Assembly (NCBI GenBank): GCA_903864435.1
Contig: CAIPFY010000002.1
Coordinates: 1-41,975 of the forward strand
DNA from: an uncultured Chloroflexota bacterium
GTDB taxonomy: Bacteria > Chloroflexota > Anaerolineae > Aggregatilineales > Phototrophicaceae
DNA length: 41,975 bases
Direction: 5' to 3'
Part shown: positions 15,057 through 24,248 of the stretch, piece after piece
How positions within the stretch are numbered: the first letter of the stretch is position 1
Layout of the letters: every line of letters starts with the position of its first letter
Translations under genes and position numbers: made by a program
The notes under the pieces: model-generated
Database searches by the model: none
The model's input: the letters and a program-made list of their open reading frames with translations, nothing else
What the model was told of the DNA's origin: nothing

Positions 15057-15488
15057 ATGTTCCCCGAAGACCGTGTTTTCGTCGGGGTGATTAACCGGCA
15101 GCGCGATCTGAATTATGCTCGCGCCGGTTGGTATCGGATTCCGCTGGCACGAATGCCAGACGGCATGGACGCGGAATATGTGGCGTTCTTCCTGAGCCGT
15201 GCATTCGGGGCGCGTAATGGCGGTATCTACTATTATGCTGCCCGACGCGGGGTTGAACTGGTTTATCGTCGTGATCTGCTGCCCTCGGAGCCGAATCATC
15301 CGAGGGCAGGTGAGGTGTACTATAAGGTGCAACTGGGTGCGCTGGTGGAGAAGTCGCCACCGGTTCTAAACGCATCGCGCCGGACTGTCGCGTTTTTGAG
15401 TACCACATGGGATCGGTTTGTGAACGCTCGTCAGTTGAGCGATTTGCACTGCCCGCGTGAGTATTACGTGGATCGTATTTATCGCTAG
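15057..15488 (+). CDS. Conserved-looking hypothetical protein
   Basis: About 143 residues, rich in Arg and Tyr, with no signal peptide or membrane helix. Features visible are an N-terminal strand (VFVGVINRQRD), an aromatic WYRIP motif, the segment GGIYYYAARRG and VAFLSTTWDRFVNA near the end. I do not recognise the family; the pattern of short strands with conserved aromatics might be a small beta-barrel. It starts 9 bp after the PLP gene (ATG 15057, or TTG 15048) and ends 11 bp before the SsnA-type gene, so it is part of the same transcript and probably not accidental. Confidence 0.65.
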   Translation: MFPEDRVFVGVINRQRDLNYARAGWYRIPLARMPDGMDAEYVAFFLSRAFGARNGGIYYYAARRGVELVYRRDLLPSEPNHPRAGEVYYKVQLGALVEKSPPVLNASRRTVAFLSTTWDRFVNARQLSDLHCPREYYVDRIYR

Positions 15489-15499
15489 AGGGTTTTTCG

Positions 15500-16849
15500 A
15501 TGCTCATTACCAATGCCACTGTGGTCACATGGGGCGAACCGAACCGCATCCTTACGGATCAAGCCGTACTCATTGAAAACGGGCTGATTACCGCCATTGG
15601 TTCCTCGCGGGAGCTGGCGGCACGTTATCCGCAGGGGGAGCGTTTGGACGCACGCGGTCAACTGCTCATGCCCGGTAACATTTGCGCCCACACCCATTTC
15701 TACGGGGCGTATGCGCGGGGAATGGCTATTCCCGGCCCTGCTGCCGAAAACTTCCCGCAGATTTTGCAGCGGCTATGGTGGCCGCTGGATAAGGCTCTGG
15801 ATAAGGACGCGGTGCGTATGAGTGCGCTGGTGTGCCTTGTGGATGCCGTCAAACACGGGACAACGACGCTGATTGACCATCACGCCAGCCCGAACTTCAT
15901 CGAAGGCAGTCTGGATGTGATCGCCGATGTGGTGGATTGGGCGGGGCTGCGGGCGGTGTTGTGCTATGAAGTGACTGACCGCGATGGCGAAGAAAAGATG
16001 TACGCCGGAATCACGGAAAATGTGCGTTTCATGCGCGATAACCAGCACCCGCTGATCGCCGGAACGTTCGGGCTTCATGCCAGCCTGACGCTGAATGATG
16101 CCGCGCTGCGTGCCTGCTCGGATGCCTTGCCCCCCAGCGCAGGGTATCATGTGCATGTGGCTGAACATGAGGCAGACGAGGAAGACAGTTTGCGGCGGGG
16201 CGGGCAGCGGGTGGTGCAGCGGTTGGATGCCTACAATATGTGGGGAGATAAGACAATCGCGGCACACTGCGTCCATATTGACGACGAAGAACGGCGCATT
16301 CTGGCGGAGCGCGGGGTGTGGGTGAGCCACCAACCCCGTTCCAACATGAACAACGCGGTTGGCGCGATGGCGCTGGATAAGATGCAGGCCGCCGGCGTGA
16401 ATGTGTGCTTGGGTAACGATGGGTTCAGCAACAATATGTGGGCAGAGTGGAAGGACGCTTACCTGCTACATAAGGTGGCGAACCGTGACCCGCGCCGTGC
16501 AAATGGGGCTGATATTGCGCGTATCGCCACGTATAATAACGCCCGTTTGGTCGAGCGTTTCTTCCCCGGCTTGCAGGTTGGCGAGATTAAGGTAGGCGCA
16601 GCAGCCGATGTGATACTGGTGGATTATCACCCGTACACGCCGCTGACCGAAGGCAATCTGCCGTGGCATATCCTGTTCGGGTTCGAGTCTTCGATGGTGA
16701 CGACGACGATTGTGGCTGGTACGGTTCTGATGCGTGATCGGCAGCTTTTGACGCTGGACGAGGCTGAAATTGCCCGCGAGGCGCTGGCGCTCGCGCCGAC
16801 GATCTGGGAACGCTATACCGCCAATGCGGAACTGGCGCTTAATGCTTGA
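15500..16849 (+). CDS. ssnA: SsnA-type amidohydrolase (aminohydrolase)
   Basis: Metal-dependent hydrolase of the amidohydrolase superfamily, closest by motif to SsnA, which belongs to the E. coli purine/urate cluster. HTHFYGA (64-70), HVHVAE (217-222), the HCVH segment (256-259) and GNDGFS with Asp 307 supply the metal ligands. HQPRSNMNNAVG and GNLPWHILFGF are SsnA-like signatures. Length (449) fits. The reaction is not established; deamination or ring hydrolysis of a purine-derived heterocycle is the usual inference. AGAGGG lies 6 nt before ATG 15500. It is a distant paralogue of the 8-oxoguanine deaminase at 5668-7014, so two different heterocycles may be processed. Confidence 0.85.
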   Translation: MLITNATVVTWGEPNRILTDQAVLIENGLITAIGSSRELAARYPQGERLDARGQLLMPGNICAHTHFYGAYARGMAIPGPAAENFPQILQRLWWPLDKALDKDAVRMSALVCLVDAVKHGTTTLIDHHASPNFIEGSLDVIADVVDWAGLRAVLCYEVTDRDGEEKMYAGITENVRFMRDNQHPLIAGTFGLHASLTLNDAALRACSDALPPSAGYHVHVAEHEADEEDSLRRGGQRVVQRLDAYNMWGDKTIAAHCVHIDDEERRILAERGVWVSHQPRSNMNNAVGAMALDKMQAAGVNVCLGNDGFSNNMWAEWKDAYLLHKVANRDPRRANGADIARIATYNNARLVERFFPGLQVGEIKVGAAADVILVDYHPYTPLTEGNLPWHILFGFESSMVTTTIVAGTVLMRDRQLLTLDEAEIAREALALAPTIWERYTANAELALNA

Positions 16850-16888
16850 GAAATTTGTTGTTCGGGGTAACGAATCGGGGATACGGGT

Positions 16889-17539
16889 ATGACAACGATT
16901 GCGGTACTGGGTGGGACGGGTAAAGAAGGTTCTGGTCTGGCGATGCGGTGGGCGATGAAAGGGTATTCGGTCATCGTGGGATCGCGGGATGCCGAACGCG
17001 CCCGTACCCGTGCTGCCGAGATGAACGCTGAAATTGGCGGCGGGCAAATCGTGGGCATGGGCAACGACGAAGCCGCTACAAAGGCCGATGTGGTGGTGTT
17101 GAGCGTGCCGTATACCGCCCATAAGGCAACGCTGGAAAGCGTGCGCGATCAGGTGCAGGGCAAGGTGCTGATTGATCTGACGGTGCCGTTGCAACCGCCG
17201 AAAGTGCGTACTGTGCATCTGCCAGAAGGCAAGTCTGCCGCGTTGGAGGCACAGGCGTTGCTGGGCGAGGGTGTGAAAGTCGTGGCAGCCTTCCAGAACG
17301 TGAGCGCCGAACACCTCGGTGATCCGAATCATGTGGTGGATTGTGATGTGCTGGTGTGTGGGAATGATGCCGAAGCCAAAGCGGTTGTCATCAATCTGGT
17401 GAGCGTCACGGGGATGCGCGGTGTGGACGCCGGTTCGCTGGCAAACGCGGTCGCGGTCGAGTCGCTCACGCCGGTGCTGCTGTATATCAACAAAGCCTAC
17501 AGCGTCAAGGGCGCTGGCATTCGTATTACAGGGATTTAA
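16889..17539 (+). CDS. npdG: NADPH-dependent F420 reductase
   Basis: Moves hydride between NADPH and coenzyme F420. A Rossmann fold opens the protein with GGTGKEGSGLA (8-18), and GSRD (31-34) supplies the basic residue typical of NADP preference. The later segments LSVPYTAHKATL, FQNVSAEHL and the C-terminal GIRITGI match the NpdG/Fno family. Length (216 residues) is normal. It opens an F420 block: cofE starts 5 bp later. CGGGGA lies 7 nt before ATG 16889. Having the reductase next to the biosynthetic genes suggests that reduced F420 is made for use by the LLM-family enzyme at the end of the block. Confidence 0.92.
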   Translation: MTTIAVLGGTGKEGSGLAMRWAMKGYSVIVGSRDAERARTRAAEMNAEIGGGQIVGMGNDEAATKADVVVLSVPYTAHKATLESVRDQVQGKVLIDLTVPLQPPKVRTVHLPEGKSAALEAQALLGEGVKVVAAFQNVSAEHLGDPNHVVDCDVLVCGNDAEAKAVVINLVSVTGMRGVDAGSLANAVAVESLTPVLLYINKAYSVKGAGIRITGI

Positions 17540-17544
17540 GCATT

Positions 17545-18315
17545 TTGGATTTGCAGGCTCCGTCTGTCACTATCACCGCGCTGCCGGGTATTCCCTTCAT
17601 TCGTCCGGGAGACGATCTGGCGGCGCTTATTCTTGAAGCCACCCACCGCATCGGCGTTTCCCTTCAGACGGGGGATGCGCTGGTTGTGACCTCTAAGATT
17701 GTCTCCAAAGCCGAAGGCCGCTATTTCGATCTCAAGCAGGTTGAACCCGGTGCGGAAGCGCAACGGTTGGCGGCGGAAACGCGCAAAGACCCGCGCATTG
17801 TCGAACTGGTGCTACAAGAAACCCGTAAGATTTCGCGCATCGCGCCGGGGGTGCTGGTGGTTCAGCACCGGTTAGGCTTCGTGAGCGCAAACGCCGGTAT
17901 TGACCAATCGAATGTGGATGGTAGCGATGATACGGTGCTGCTTTTGCCGGCTGACCCCGACGTGTCGGCGGCGCGGTTGCGCGATCAATTGCGCGAACGT
18001 ACCGGGGCGGACGTGGGCATCGTGATTAGCGATTCGCACGGGCGACCTTTTCGGATGGGGAATATCGGCGTGGCGATTGGCGTGGCGGGAATGCCCGCCG
18101 TGTTAGACCTGCGGGGTAGGCCGGATTTGTTCGGACGCGAACTCAAGATTAGTATTCAGGGATACGGTGATCTGGTGGCATCGGCTGCCAACCTGCTCAC
18201 CGGAGAGGCCGATGAAGGTCGTCCGGTGGTGATGGTTCGGGGATTGCAGTTTCCGCCGCTGGTGGGACGCGGCACCGATCTCAATCGTGCGCCGGAACAT
18301 GATTTGTACCGCTGA
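17545..18315 (+). CDS. cofE: Coenzyme F420-0:L-glutamate ligase
   Basis: Adds glutamate residues to F420-0 using GTP. The family pattern is clear: LPGIPFIRPGDDL near the N-terminus, GDALVVTSKIVSKAEG, GFVSANAGIDQSNV, ISDSHGRPFRMGN and the C-terminal ADEGRP.V. At 256 residues it is a stand-alone CofE. The start is TTG 17545, five bases after npdG. Its stop TGA (18313-18315) is followed immediately and in the same frame by the nitroreductase gene, so the pair has the layout of actinobacterial FbiB split by one stop codon. It acts in the cytoplasm after CofD. Confidence 0.93.
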   Translation: MDLQAPSVTITALPGIPFIRPGDDLAALILEATHRIGVSLQTGDALVVTSKIVSKAEGRYFDLKQVEPGAEAQRLAAETRKDPRIVELVLQETRKISRIAPGVLVVQHRLGFVSANAGIDQSNVDGSDDTVLLLPADPDVSAARLRDQLRERTGADVGIVISDSHGRPFRMGNIGVAIGVAGMPAVLDLRGRPDLFGRELKISIQGYGDLVASAANLLTGEADEGRPVVMVRGLQFPPLVGRGTDLNRAPEHDLYR

Positions 18316-18969
18316 ATGTGGGAGTTGGGCAACGTGGATAGGGTGGAAACAATCCGCGAAAGGGTTCACGAACTGAATATTGTGCGATTGTTTCGGGAAC
18401 GGCGCTCGATACGCCGTTATCGCCCGGATGCTTTGCCGCGCCCCCTTCTGGAGATGTTGTTAGATGCGGCAATTTGGGCGCCTTCTGCGCACAACCGCCA
18501 GCCCGGTCGGTTCGTCGTGGTGGAAAATCCTGCCGTGAAAGAATCGCTGGCACGGGCAATGGGCGATCAATTGCGGCGCGATCTGGCAGCGGATGGTTTA
18601 GCGGCTGACCGCATCGAAGCGGATGCCGGACGTTCGTATGCACGCATGACCAGCGCGCCGGTGGTGATTGTGCTGTGCCTGTCACTGGTGGATATGGACG
18701 TGTATCCAGACGAACGCCGTAGCCAGAATGAATATCTGATGGCGGTACAGAGCGCGGCAATGGCGGGGCAGAACCTACTGCTGGCTGCTCATGAAGCCGG
18801 GTTGGGCGCGTGCTGGATGTGCGCCCCCTTGTTTGTGCCGGATGGGGTGCGTGCGGCGCTCAGTCTGCCGGATGATTGGCAACCGCAGGCGTTGGTGACG
18901 CTGGGCTATCCTGCTGAAGCGCGACAAAAGACGCGAAAGCCTTTGGAAGCGAGTGTAATTTGGCGATGA
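18316..18969 (+). CDS. FMN nitroreductase-family protein, like the FbiB C-terminal domain
   Basis: Nitroreductase-fold flavoprotein with [12 protein letters not shown] near the N-terminus and [16 protein letters not shown] as the FMN-binding region, plus [10 protein letters not shown] in the C-terminal half. In mycobacterial FbiB the equivalent domain reduces dehydro-F420 with FMNH2 (established knowledge). Here it is a separate frame placed directly after cofE with no spacer and in the same reading frame. ATG 18316 is the first possible start; GTG 18334, with GGGAG 9 nt upstream, may be the one used, giving about 211 residues. It overlaps cofD by 4 bp (ATGA). Function in F420 maturation is strongly suggested by position. 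Confidence 0.85.
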   Translation: MWELGNVDRVETIRERVHELNIVRLFRERRSIRRYRPDALPRPLLEMLLDAAIWAPSAHNRQPGRFVVVENPAVKESLARAMGDQLRRDLAADGLAADRIEADAGRSYARMTSAPVVIVLCLSLVDMDVYPDERRSQNEYLMAVQSAAMAGQNLLLAAHEAGLGACWMCAPLFVPDGVRAALSLPDDWQPQALVTLGYPAEARQKTRKPLEASVIWR

Positions 18970-19892
18970 AGGTTGTCCTTTTGGTGGGGGGTGTGGGCGG
19001 GGCAAAGCTGGCTTACGGGCTGGCGAATACGTTGCCAGCCGAAGACCTTACTGTTATTGTGAACACGGGTGATGATTTCTGGTTGCATGGTCTGCGTGTT
19101 TGCCCTGATCTGGATACCGTGATCTACACCCTGTCGGGGCTGGTTGATCCGGTGAACGGATGGGGCGTGGCAGGGGATACAACCCATGCGCTGGATGCGC
19201 TTCAGCGGTATGGTGAGGACACATGGTTCCGTCTGGGCGATCAGGATATCGCCACCCATTTGCTGCGGACGCGCTGGTTGCATGGCGGCCACACCCTGAC
19301 CCATGTTACTGAACAACTCACAAGAAACCTCGGCATTCCTCAGCGCATTTTGCCAATGACCGACGCGCAAGTTTCGACGATGGTAGACACCGTTGAATAC
19401 GGCGAGCTGGCGTTTCAAACGTACTTCGTGAAGCACCGCTGGCAGCCGACACTCCGGGGGCTGCGGTTTGAAGGCATCGAACGTTCAGACTTGAGCGAAG
19501 CGGTCCGCACAGCAGTCGAGCAGGCTGATGTGCTGTTGATCGGCCCTTCTAATCCCTGGCTCTCGATTGACCCGATTCTCTCGGTGGATGGGATGCGCGA
19601 TTTAATCAAGTCTCGCCGGATTCCGCGTGTGGCGTTGTCGCCGATTGTGGGCGGTATGGCGATTAAAGGGCCTGCCGCGAAGCTGATGGCTGAACTGGGG
19701 ATTCCGGTGACGGCAGCAGCGGTTGCGGAGCATTATGGCGACCTTATCAACGGGTATGTTCTGGATCGAGTGGATGCCGGGTTATCCGTGCCGGTGGCGC
19801 GGGTGGCAAACTTTGAAACAGTTATGAAGACGAATGATGATAAGGTTATTCTGGCACAAACTATGTTAGAGTGGATTCGGAGTTGGATGTGA
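18966..19892 (+). CDS. cofD: 2-phospho-L-lactate / phosphoenolpyruvate transferase
   Basis: CofD/FbiA joins the activated C3 acid to FO, forming (dehydro)F420-0. Motifs visible are VGGVGGAK (7-14), [19 protein letters not shown] and [12 protein letters not shown], then [13 protein letters not shown], all typical of the family. Length is about 308 residues. ATG 18966 overlaps the previous stop (ATGA), and an in-frame TTG sits 6 bp earlier. Bacterial members use the phosphoenolpyruvate-derived donor, which would require the nitroreductase encoded just upstream. FO synthase genes (cofG/cofH) are not in the window. Confidence 0.94.
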   Translation: MKVVLLVGGVGGAKLAYGLANTLPAEDLTVIVNTGDDFWLHGLRVCPDLDTVIYTLSGLVDPVNGWGVAGDTTHALDALQRYGEDTWFRLGDQDIATHLLRTRWLHGGHTLTHVTEQLTRNLGIPQRILPMTDAQVSTMVDTVEYGELAFQTYFVKHRWQPTLRGLRFEGIERSDLSEAVRTAVEQADVLLIGPSNPWLSIDPILSVDGMRDLIKSRRIPRVALSPIVGGMAIKGPAAKLMAELGIPVTAAAVAEHYGDLINGYVLDRVDAGLSVPVARVANFETVMKTNDDKVILAQTMLEWIRSWM

Positions 19893-19945
19893 TTACTGGA
19901 AGCGCCTGCGCCTGACACGCAGCACAGAAAGGAGGACCCGCGCGG

Positions 19946-20008
19946 ATGCCTGCGAATAATGCGTCCGCCGCGAATCGCGTATGGGAATCTGGGTCATCAT
20001 CCCGGTGA
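19946..20008 (+). CDS. Possible 20-codon leader ORF overlapping the cofC start
   Basis: The strongest Shine-Dalgarno sequence near here, AAAGGAGG (19928-19935), serves ATG 19946, which opens a 20-residue frame rich in Ala, Ser and Asn. It ends at TGA 20006-20008, inside cofC. The cofC start (19981) has no ribosome binding site of its own, so cofC may be translated by coupling or re-initiation. The peptide resembles nothing known to me and could be non-functional. Confidence 0.35.
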   Translation: MPANNASAANRVWESGSSSR

Positions 20009-20634
20009 AACCACTGAACCGCGCCAAGAGTCGTTTGGCGGCAGTTCTTTCGCCTGAACAACGTCAGGAATTAGCCGAGTATATGCTGCGGCATGTGCTG
20101 GCTGTGGTGCGAACCGTGCCGCAAGTTATGGGGACTCTGGTGATTAGCCGCGACAACCGCGCTTTAGCCATCGCCCGTGATTTTGGCGCTCGTACTGTGC
20201 AGGAAAGTGGTACACCGGAACTGAATAGCGCCCTGATGCGCGCCACGCAGATTGTGGCACGCTGGAAGGGGGGGGCGGTGCTGGTGCTGCCGGCTGATCT
20301 TCCGCTGGTGGCAGGTGAAGATATTACCGGTTTGGTGGAAATGGGGCGCACGGAGCCGTGCATTGTCATTTCTACAGATCAACATCAGGACGGCACAAAC
20401 GCATTATATATGCGTCCGCCGGGTCTGATGAATTTCGCTTTTGGCCCCGGTAGTTTTCAGCGCCATGTGCAAATGGCGCAGGAGGCAGGCGCGGCGGTAA
20501 AAATTTATCATTCTGAACGGCTGTCGCTGGATATTGATATGCCAGATGATCTAAAATCAATGCGCGTTCTTGTGCCGGGTTTTGATATTTCCGAACCGTC
20601 TAACCCGGTTCAATCAGGAGACTATAAACTATGA
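19981..20634 (+). CDS. cofC: Phospholactate / phosphoenolpyruvate guanylyltransferase
   Basis: CofC (FbiD in actinobacteria) activates 2-phospholactate or phosphoenolpyruvate with GTP to give the donor used by CofD. The N-terminal [14 protein letters not shown] is the nucleotide-binding signature of this small nucleotidyltransferase family, and VLPADLPLV is the metal-binding strand; [12 protein letters not shown] is also typical. Length is 217 residues. ATG 19981 matches the family N-terminus, though it lacks a Shine-Dalgarno site (see the leader ORF at 19946). The LLM oxidoreductase gene overlaps its end by ATGA. Confidence 0.92.
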   Translation: MGIWVIIPVKPLNRAKSRLAAVLSPEQRQELAEYMLRHVLAVVRTVPQVMGTLVISRDNRALAIARDFGARTVQESGTPELNSALMRATQIVARWKGGAVLVLPADLPLVAGEDITGLVEMGRTEPCIVISTDQHQDGTNALYMRPPGLMNFAFGPGSFQRHVQMAQEAGAAVKIYHSERLSLDIDMPDDLKSMRVLVPGFDISEPSNPVQSGDYKL

Positions 20635-21638
20635 CGGATCGTGTTGCCCTTTATTTGCAAGATGCTCATTCTCTGCAAGAAGCGATCAAATTTGTACAGT
20701 ACGCCGAAGCACGGGGCTTCGAGGCGGTCTGGCAGGCGGAAAGCCGTTTGGTGCGCGATGCCATTGTGCCAATGGCGGCATTTGCGGCTACCACCACTCG
20801 CATCAAGATCGGCTCCGGCGTGATTAACAACTGGACGCGCAATGCAGGTGTGATTGCTGCCACCTTCCTCACGTTGGACGATCTGGCGCCGGATCGCATT
20901 ATCTGCGGCATCGGTGCATGGTGGGACCCGCTGGCGCAGAAGGTCGGCATTAATCGCACTAAGCCGCTGCTGGCGATGCGCGAAGTGGTCGGCGTGGTGC
21001 GCGACCTGCTGGCACGGAAGCGCGTCACCTTTCATGGCGAATTTGTGAACCTTGATGATGTTGAACTGGATGTTGTGCATGGGCGCAAAGAGCCGCGCAA
21101 CGTCCCCATTTACATCGGCGCCACCGGCCCCAAGATGATGACCATGACTGGCGAAATCGCTGATGGTGCGGTGCTGAATTATCTGGTGTCGCCCAAGTAC
21201 AACGAGGCGGCGCTGGCACAGTTGGAAGAAGGCGCGAAACTGGCCGGACGTAAGCTGGATGATATTGACCGTCCGCAACTGGTGGTGTGTTCGGTGGATA
21301 GCGACCGCAAGAAGGCGCTGGACGGGGCGCGTAAACTCGTCACGCAGTATCTGGGGCAGCAACCGCACATCATGAAGGCCAGCGGTGTGAGCCAGGAACT
21401 GCTGGACGAAATCGGTCAGGTACTCACATGGCCGGCCACCGAGGAACAGATTCTGGAAGCGATGAAGCTGGTTCCCGATGATGTGGTGCAGATGATTACC
21501 GCTTCCGGCACGCCCGAAGAAGTGAAGAAAAAGGTGCGGGAATATGTGTCGTATGGCGCGACCTGCCCGATTCTGTACCCGTTGGGGCCGGACGTGCGTA
21601 TGATGATTGACACCTTCGCCAACGGCTATTCGAGCTAG
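20631..21638 (+). CDS. F420-dependent LLM-class oxidoreductase
   Basis: A 335-residue TIM-barrel protein of the luciferase-like superfamily, in the branch with methylene-tetrahydromethanopterin reductase and other F420H2-dependent enzymes. Features are [14 protein letters not shown] near the N-terminus, [14 protein letters not shown], a [10 protein letters not shown] segment and [12 protein letters not shown]. It is translated together with cofC (ATGA overlap), which makes F420 rather than FMN the likely cofactor. The substrate is unknown. Methylene-tetrahydrofolate-type chemistry or reduction of a heterocycle from the surrounding purine pathway are both possible. The AATCAGGAG region before the start provides its ribosome binding site. 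Confidence 0.88.
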   Translation: MTDRVALYLQDAHSLQEAIKFVQYAEARGFEAVWQAESRLVRDAIVPMAAFAATTTRIKIGSGVINNWTRNAGVIAATFLTLDDLAPDRIICGIGAWWDPLAQKVGINRTKPLLAMREVVGVVRDLLARKRVTFHGEFVNLDDVELDVVHGRKEPRNVPIYIGATGPKMMTMTGEIADGAVLNYLVSPKYNEAALAQLEEGAKLAGRKLDDIDRPQLVVCSVDSDRKKALDGARKLVTQYLGQQPHIMKASGVSQELLDEIGQVLTWPATEEQILEAMKLVPDDVVQMITASGTPEEVKKKVREYVSYGATCPILYPLGPDVRMMIDTFANGYSS

Positions 21639-21663
21639 TCCGTTTTTCAAGGTTGATGTTGCA

Positions 21664-21687
21664 GGGGGCGGCGTTCGCCCCCTTTTT
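21664..21687 (+). terminator. Rho-independent terminator closing the F420 block
   Basis: A 7-bp GGGGGCG/CGCCCCC stem with a GCGTT loop is followed by TTTTT. It lies 25 bp after the LLM gene. Confidence 0.9.
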
Positions 21688-21777
21688 GTTGTCTGCTGGA
21701 TAGCCCATTCGTGACACCTGAATACGCTAAAATGGTGGAGCGTGGCGCGAACGGGTTTGATCGGAGTGTGAATCAGG

Positions 21778-24246
21778 GTGTTTGACAGGAACCAATGGCT
21801 GCGGTGGTGCGTGTGTGGCGTGGTTAGCCTCGGCCTGATGCTGGCTTATGTGGTGGGCGGGTTGCGCGTGACGGATGGTGTGCTGCTCATGCCGCTGGAC
21901 GACACCTATATCCATTTCCAGTACGCACACCAACTGGCGGCAGGTCAGCCGTATGTCTATAACCCCGGTTTGCCGCCGACCAGCGGCGCAACCAGTTTTT
22001 TGTACCCGTATGTCCTCGCGGTGGGTGATCTCGCCGGGTTTCGCGGGCTGGCACTGGGCGCATGGGCGATTTTCATCGGTTGGGTAGCACTTACGATCAG
22101 CATGATGCTGGTACACCGGTTGACCCGTTCCGGGGGCGCGCCGGAAGGCATCGCGTGGGGGGTGACGCTGGCTTTTGCGGGTGGCGCTTCGGCGTGGCAC
22201 GCTTTCAGCGGGATGGAAACCCTGCTGGTTATCCTGCTCCTGCTGGGGACGTTCGACGCGCTGCGTTCGGCTTGGGCGATTGGAACGCCTGCAACGCTGA
22301 CCGCCCTGACGGTGTGGGCGTGCGCTCTGGCATTGATCCGACCGGAAGGCGGGTGGTTCGCGGTGGCAGCGGTGGGTTCGGCGGCTTGGGCTAATCGCAG
22401 GATGGTGCGCCTTCAGCCGCGTTTCGGGGCGCTCCTTTTACTGCCGATTGTTGCGCTAGGGGTGCAACCGCTGGTGAATCTGCTGCTGACGGGTTCTGCT
22501 GTGGCATCGGGGAATGCCGCTAAGTCCATTTTCGGCGCGGTGCCGTTTGATCTTGGCACGGTGCTGGCGCGGTGGGTGCAGCAAACGGTTCGCATCGGAT
22601 GGGAAGCCTTATCCGGCGTGGACTCGCGGGGCGTGTGGTACATGCTGCCGCTGTTGCCGCTACTGGCTGCCTTCGGCGTGTGGAACGCTCCACGCGGGCA
22701 GCGTACCCGGTTGGCTGTGTTGCTGCTGATGTGGTTGGGCGGCGGCGCGGTGCTGGTGGCGACGCTGGATACAGCCTTCTGGCATTTCAAACGCTACCAG
22801 ATGCCGTTGCTGGCGTTGTTGTTCCCGCTGGCGGGTTGGGGATTGGCTGGATGGTGGCAGCGCGGGCGCGTGGTGCGCTGGCTGACGGGTGTGCTGGTGG
22901 GGGTGTGGGTGCTGGCGGCGGCGGGGATGGCGGCACAATTCGCCTATGCCTATCAGCTGAATGTGGGCTATGTGAACGCGCAGCCTTACGCGATGGCACG
23001 CTGGTTGGCGGCGAATACCGCGCCAGAGGTGACTGTGGCGGTTCACGACACGGGCATGATGCGCTATCAGGGCAGGCGTAACACGCTGGATATGGTCGGG
23101 CTGACGACACCCGGCGCGGCGGAATACTGGCGCAGCGGGCCGGGCGCGATGGCTGAGTTCGTCATGCGGCGGCGGCCTGATTGGATTGCTTCTTACGGGC
23201 CGGGGCATGGCTTCGGGTTGGGGATGTTGGCGGATACCAGTCTGTTCGGCGCGCCGGTGGCTTCTTTCGAGGTGACGCTGGACAACCGTTACAACGTGGC
23301 GCTGGCCGCCACGTTTCAGGGTGTTTATCGTCCCGACTGGACAGCGGCTGATCGGCGCAGTGCCATCTGGCAGCCTTCCAGCCAGCAGTACAGCGCGGGA
23401 ATGCTGTTGATGGACAGCCTCAACGTGGGCGATGTGGCTGATGAACAGGCGCACGCCTATGCGTGGACGGGAACGGGCGAGGGATTCCCGACGGAAGTTC
23501 ATGAAGCCGACTATGCCGCCTGTAGCGCGGATACCTGCCGCGTGGTGGATGGCGGGCGGCGGTTGGTGCGCGAACAGTTCCGGGTGCGGCTGACCGCCGG
23601 AGAAGATGCGCTGCTGCTGACCCGCGTGTTGCCAGCGGCAGGGGGCGGGCGGGTGGCAGTGTCCGTCAATGGCGAATCACTCGCTGAACGCTGGATACCG
23701 GATGTTCCCGGTCAGTGGGTTGAAATCCCCTTGTGGATTCCGGCGGAACGGGTGCAGGCCGAAACCCTGATTTCGGTGACGACGGTTGCCGGCGTTTATG
23801 CGGCTTACGCGCATTTTGCCTATCAGGGGCATTTCGACCCGGCGGCATTCCCGAACGCGCCGGATGCGGTCTACCAAGACGGGGCGTTTGCACTGGTTGC
23901 TGATGAGCCGGTGCTGACCGGAAAACAGTTGGAAGTGCGGCTGCATTGGACTTCTGACGGGACGAGCCGGGGCGATTATGTCGCTTTTGTGCATGTGTCG
24001 GCGGCGCTGGATCGTCCGCCGGACGCGCAGGCAGACGGACGTTCGGGCGGCGGGGCGCTGCCGCCGGGGGACTGGCTGCCGGCCACGATTTCGGACACAT
24101 TTATGGTAGACTTGTCGAAACTTTCTCCGGGGCAATATACGGTGTCGGTCGGGCTGTATGATCCGGTCAGCGGGGAGCGATTGCTGCCGGAACCGGGCGG
24201 CGCGGTTGCCGGAGTGGTTATCATCGGGAAGATTGAGATTCGGTAA
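21778..24246 (+). CDS. Large GT-C-fold membrane glycosyltransferase with extracytoplasmic domain
   Basis: An 822-residue protein: about ten hydrophobic segments in the first 400 residues, then a soluble beta-rich region of about 420 residues. The first extracytoplasmic loop carries LDDTYIHFQYA (Asp 41, Asp 42), the acidic pair typical of GT-C enzymes that use lipid-linked sugars. The region from about 390 (TVAVHDTGMMRYQGRRNTLDMVGL) resembles the periplasmic part seen in other bacterial GT-C proteins. The C-terminal portion has two sandwich-like segments (QGHFDPAAF and LSPGQYTVSVGLYDP). The start is GTG 21778. It ends 2 bp before xdhC, so it is in that transcript by position, although the function is unrelated. 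The polyprenyl-phosphate GT2 at 12354 could make its donor. Confidence 0.75.
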   Translation: MFDRNQWLRWCVCGVVSLGLMLAYVVGGLRVTDGVLLMPLDDTYIHFQYAHQLAAGQPYVYNPGLPPTSGATSFLYPYVLAVGDLAGFRGLALGAWAIFIGWVALTISMMLVHRLTRSGGAPEGIAWGVTLAFAGGASAWHAFSGMETLLVILLLLGTFDALRSAWAIGTPATLTALTVWACALALIRPEGGWFAVAAVGSAAWANRRMVRLQPRFGALLLLPIVALGVQPLVNLLLTGSAVASGNAAKSIFGAVPFDLGTVLARWVQQTVRIGWEALSGVDSRGVWYMLPLLPLLAAFGVWNAPRGQRTRLAVLLLMWLGGGAVLVATLDTAFWHFKRYQMPLLALLFPLAGWGLAGWWQRGRVVRWLTGVLVGVWVLAAAGMAAQFAYAYQLNVGYVNAQPYAMARWLAANTAPEVTVAVHDTGMMRYQGRRNTLDMVGLTTPGAAEYWRSGPGAMAEFVMRRRPDWIASYGPGHGFGLGMLADTSLFGAPVASFEVTLDNRYNVALAATFQGVYRPDWTAADRRSAIWQPSSQQYSAGMLLMDSLNVGDVADEQAHAYAWTGTGEGFPTEVHEADYAACSADTCRVVDGGRRLVREQFRVRLTAGEDALLLTRVLPAAGGGRVAVSVNGESLAERWIPDVPGQWVEIPLWIPAERVQAETLISVTTVAGVYAAYAHFAYQGHFDPAAFPNAPDAVYQDGAFALVADEPVLTGKQLEVRLHWTSDGTSRGDYVAFVHVSAALDRPPDAQADGRSGGGALPPGDWLPATISDTFMVDLSKLSPGQYTVSVGLYDPVSGERLLPEPGGAVAGVVIIGKIEIR

Positions 24247-24248
24247 TC

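Noticed and set aside
18313..18315. TGA between cofE and the nitroreductase as a selenocysteine codon
   Set aside because: An ATG follows directly, a stand-alone start (GTG 18334 with GGGAG) is available, no selenocysteine insertion hairpin is visible, and cofE alone has full family length. A plain stop is the simpler reading.
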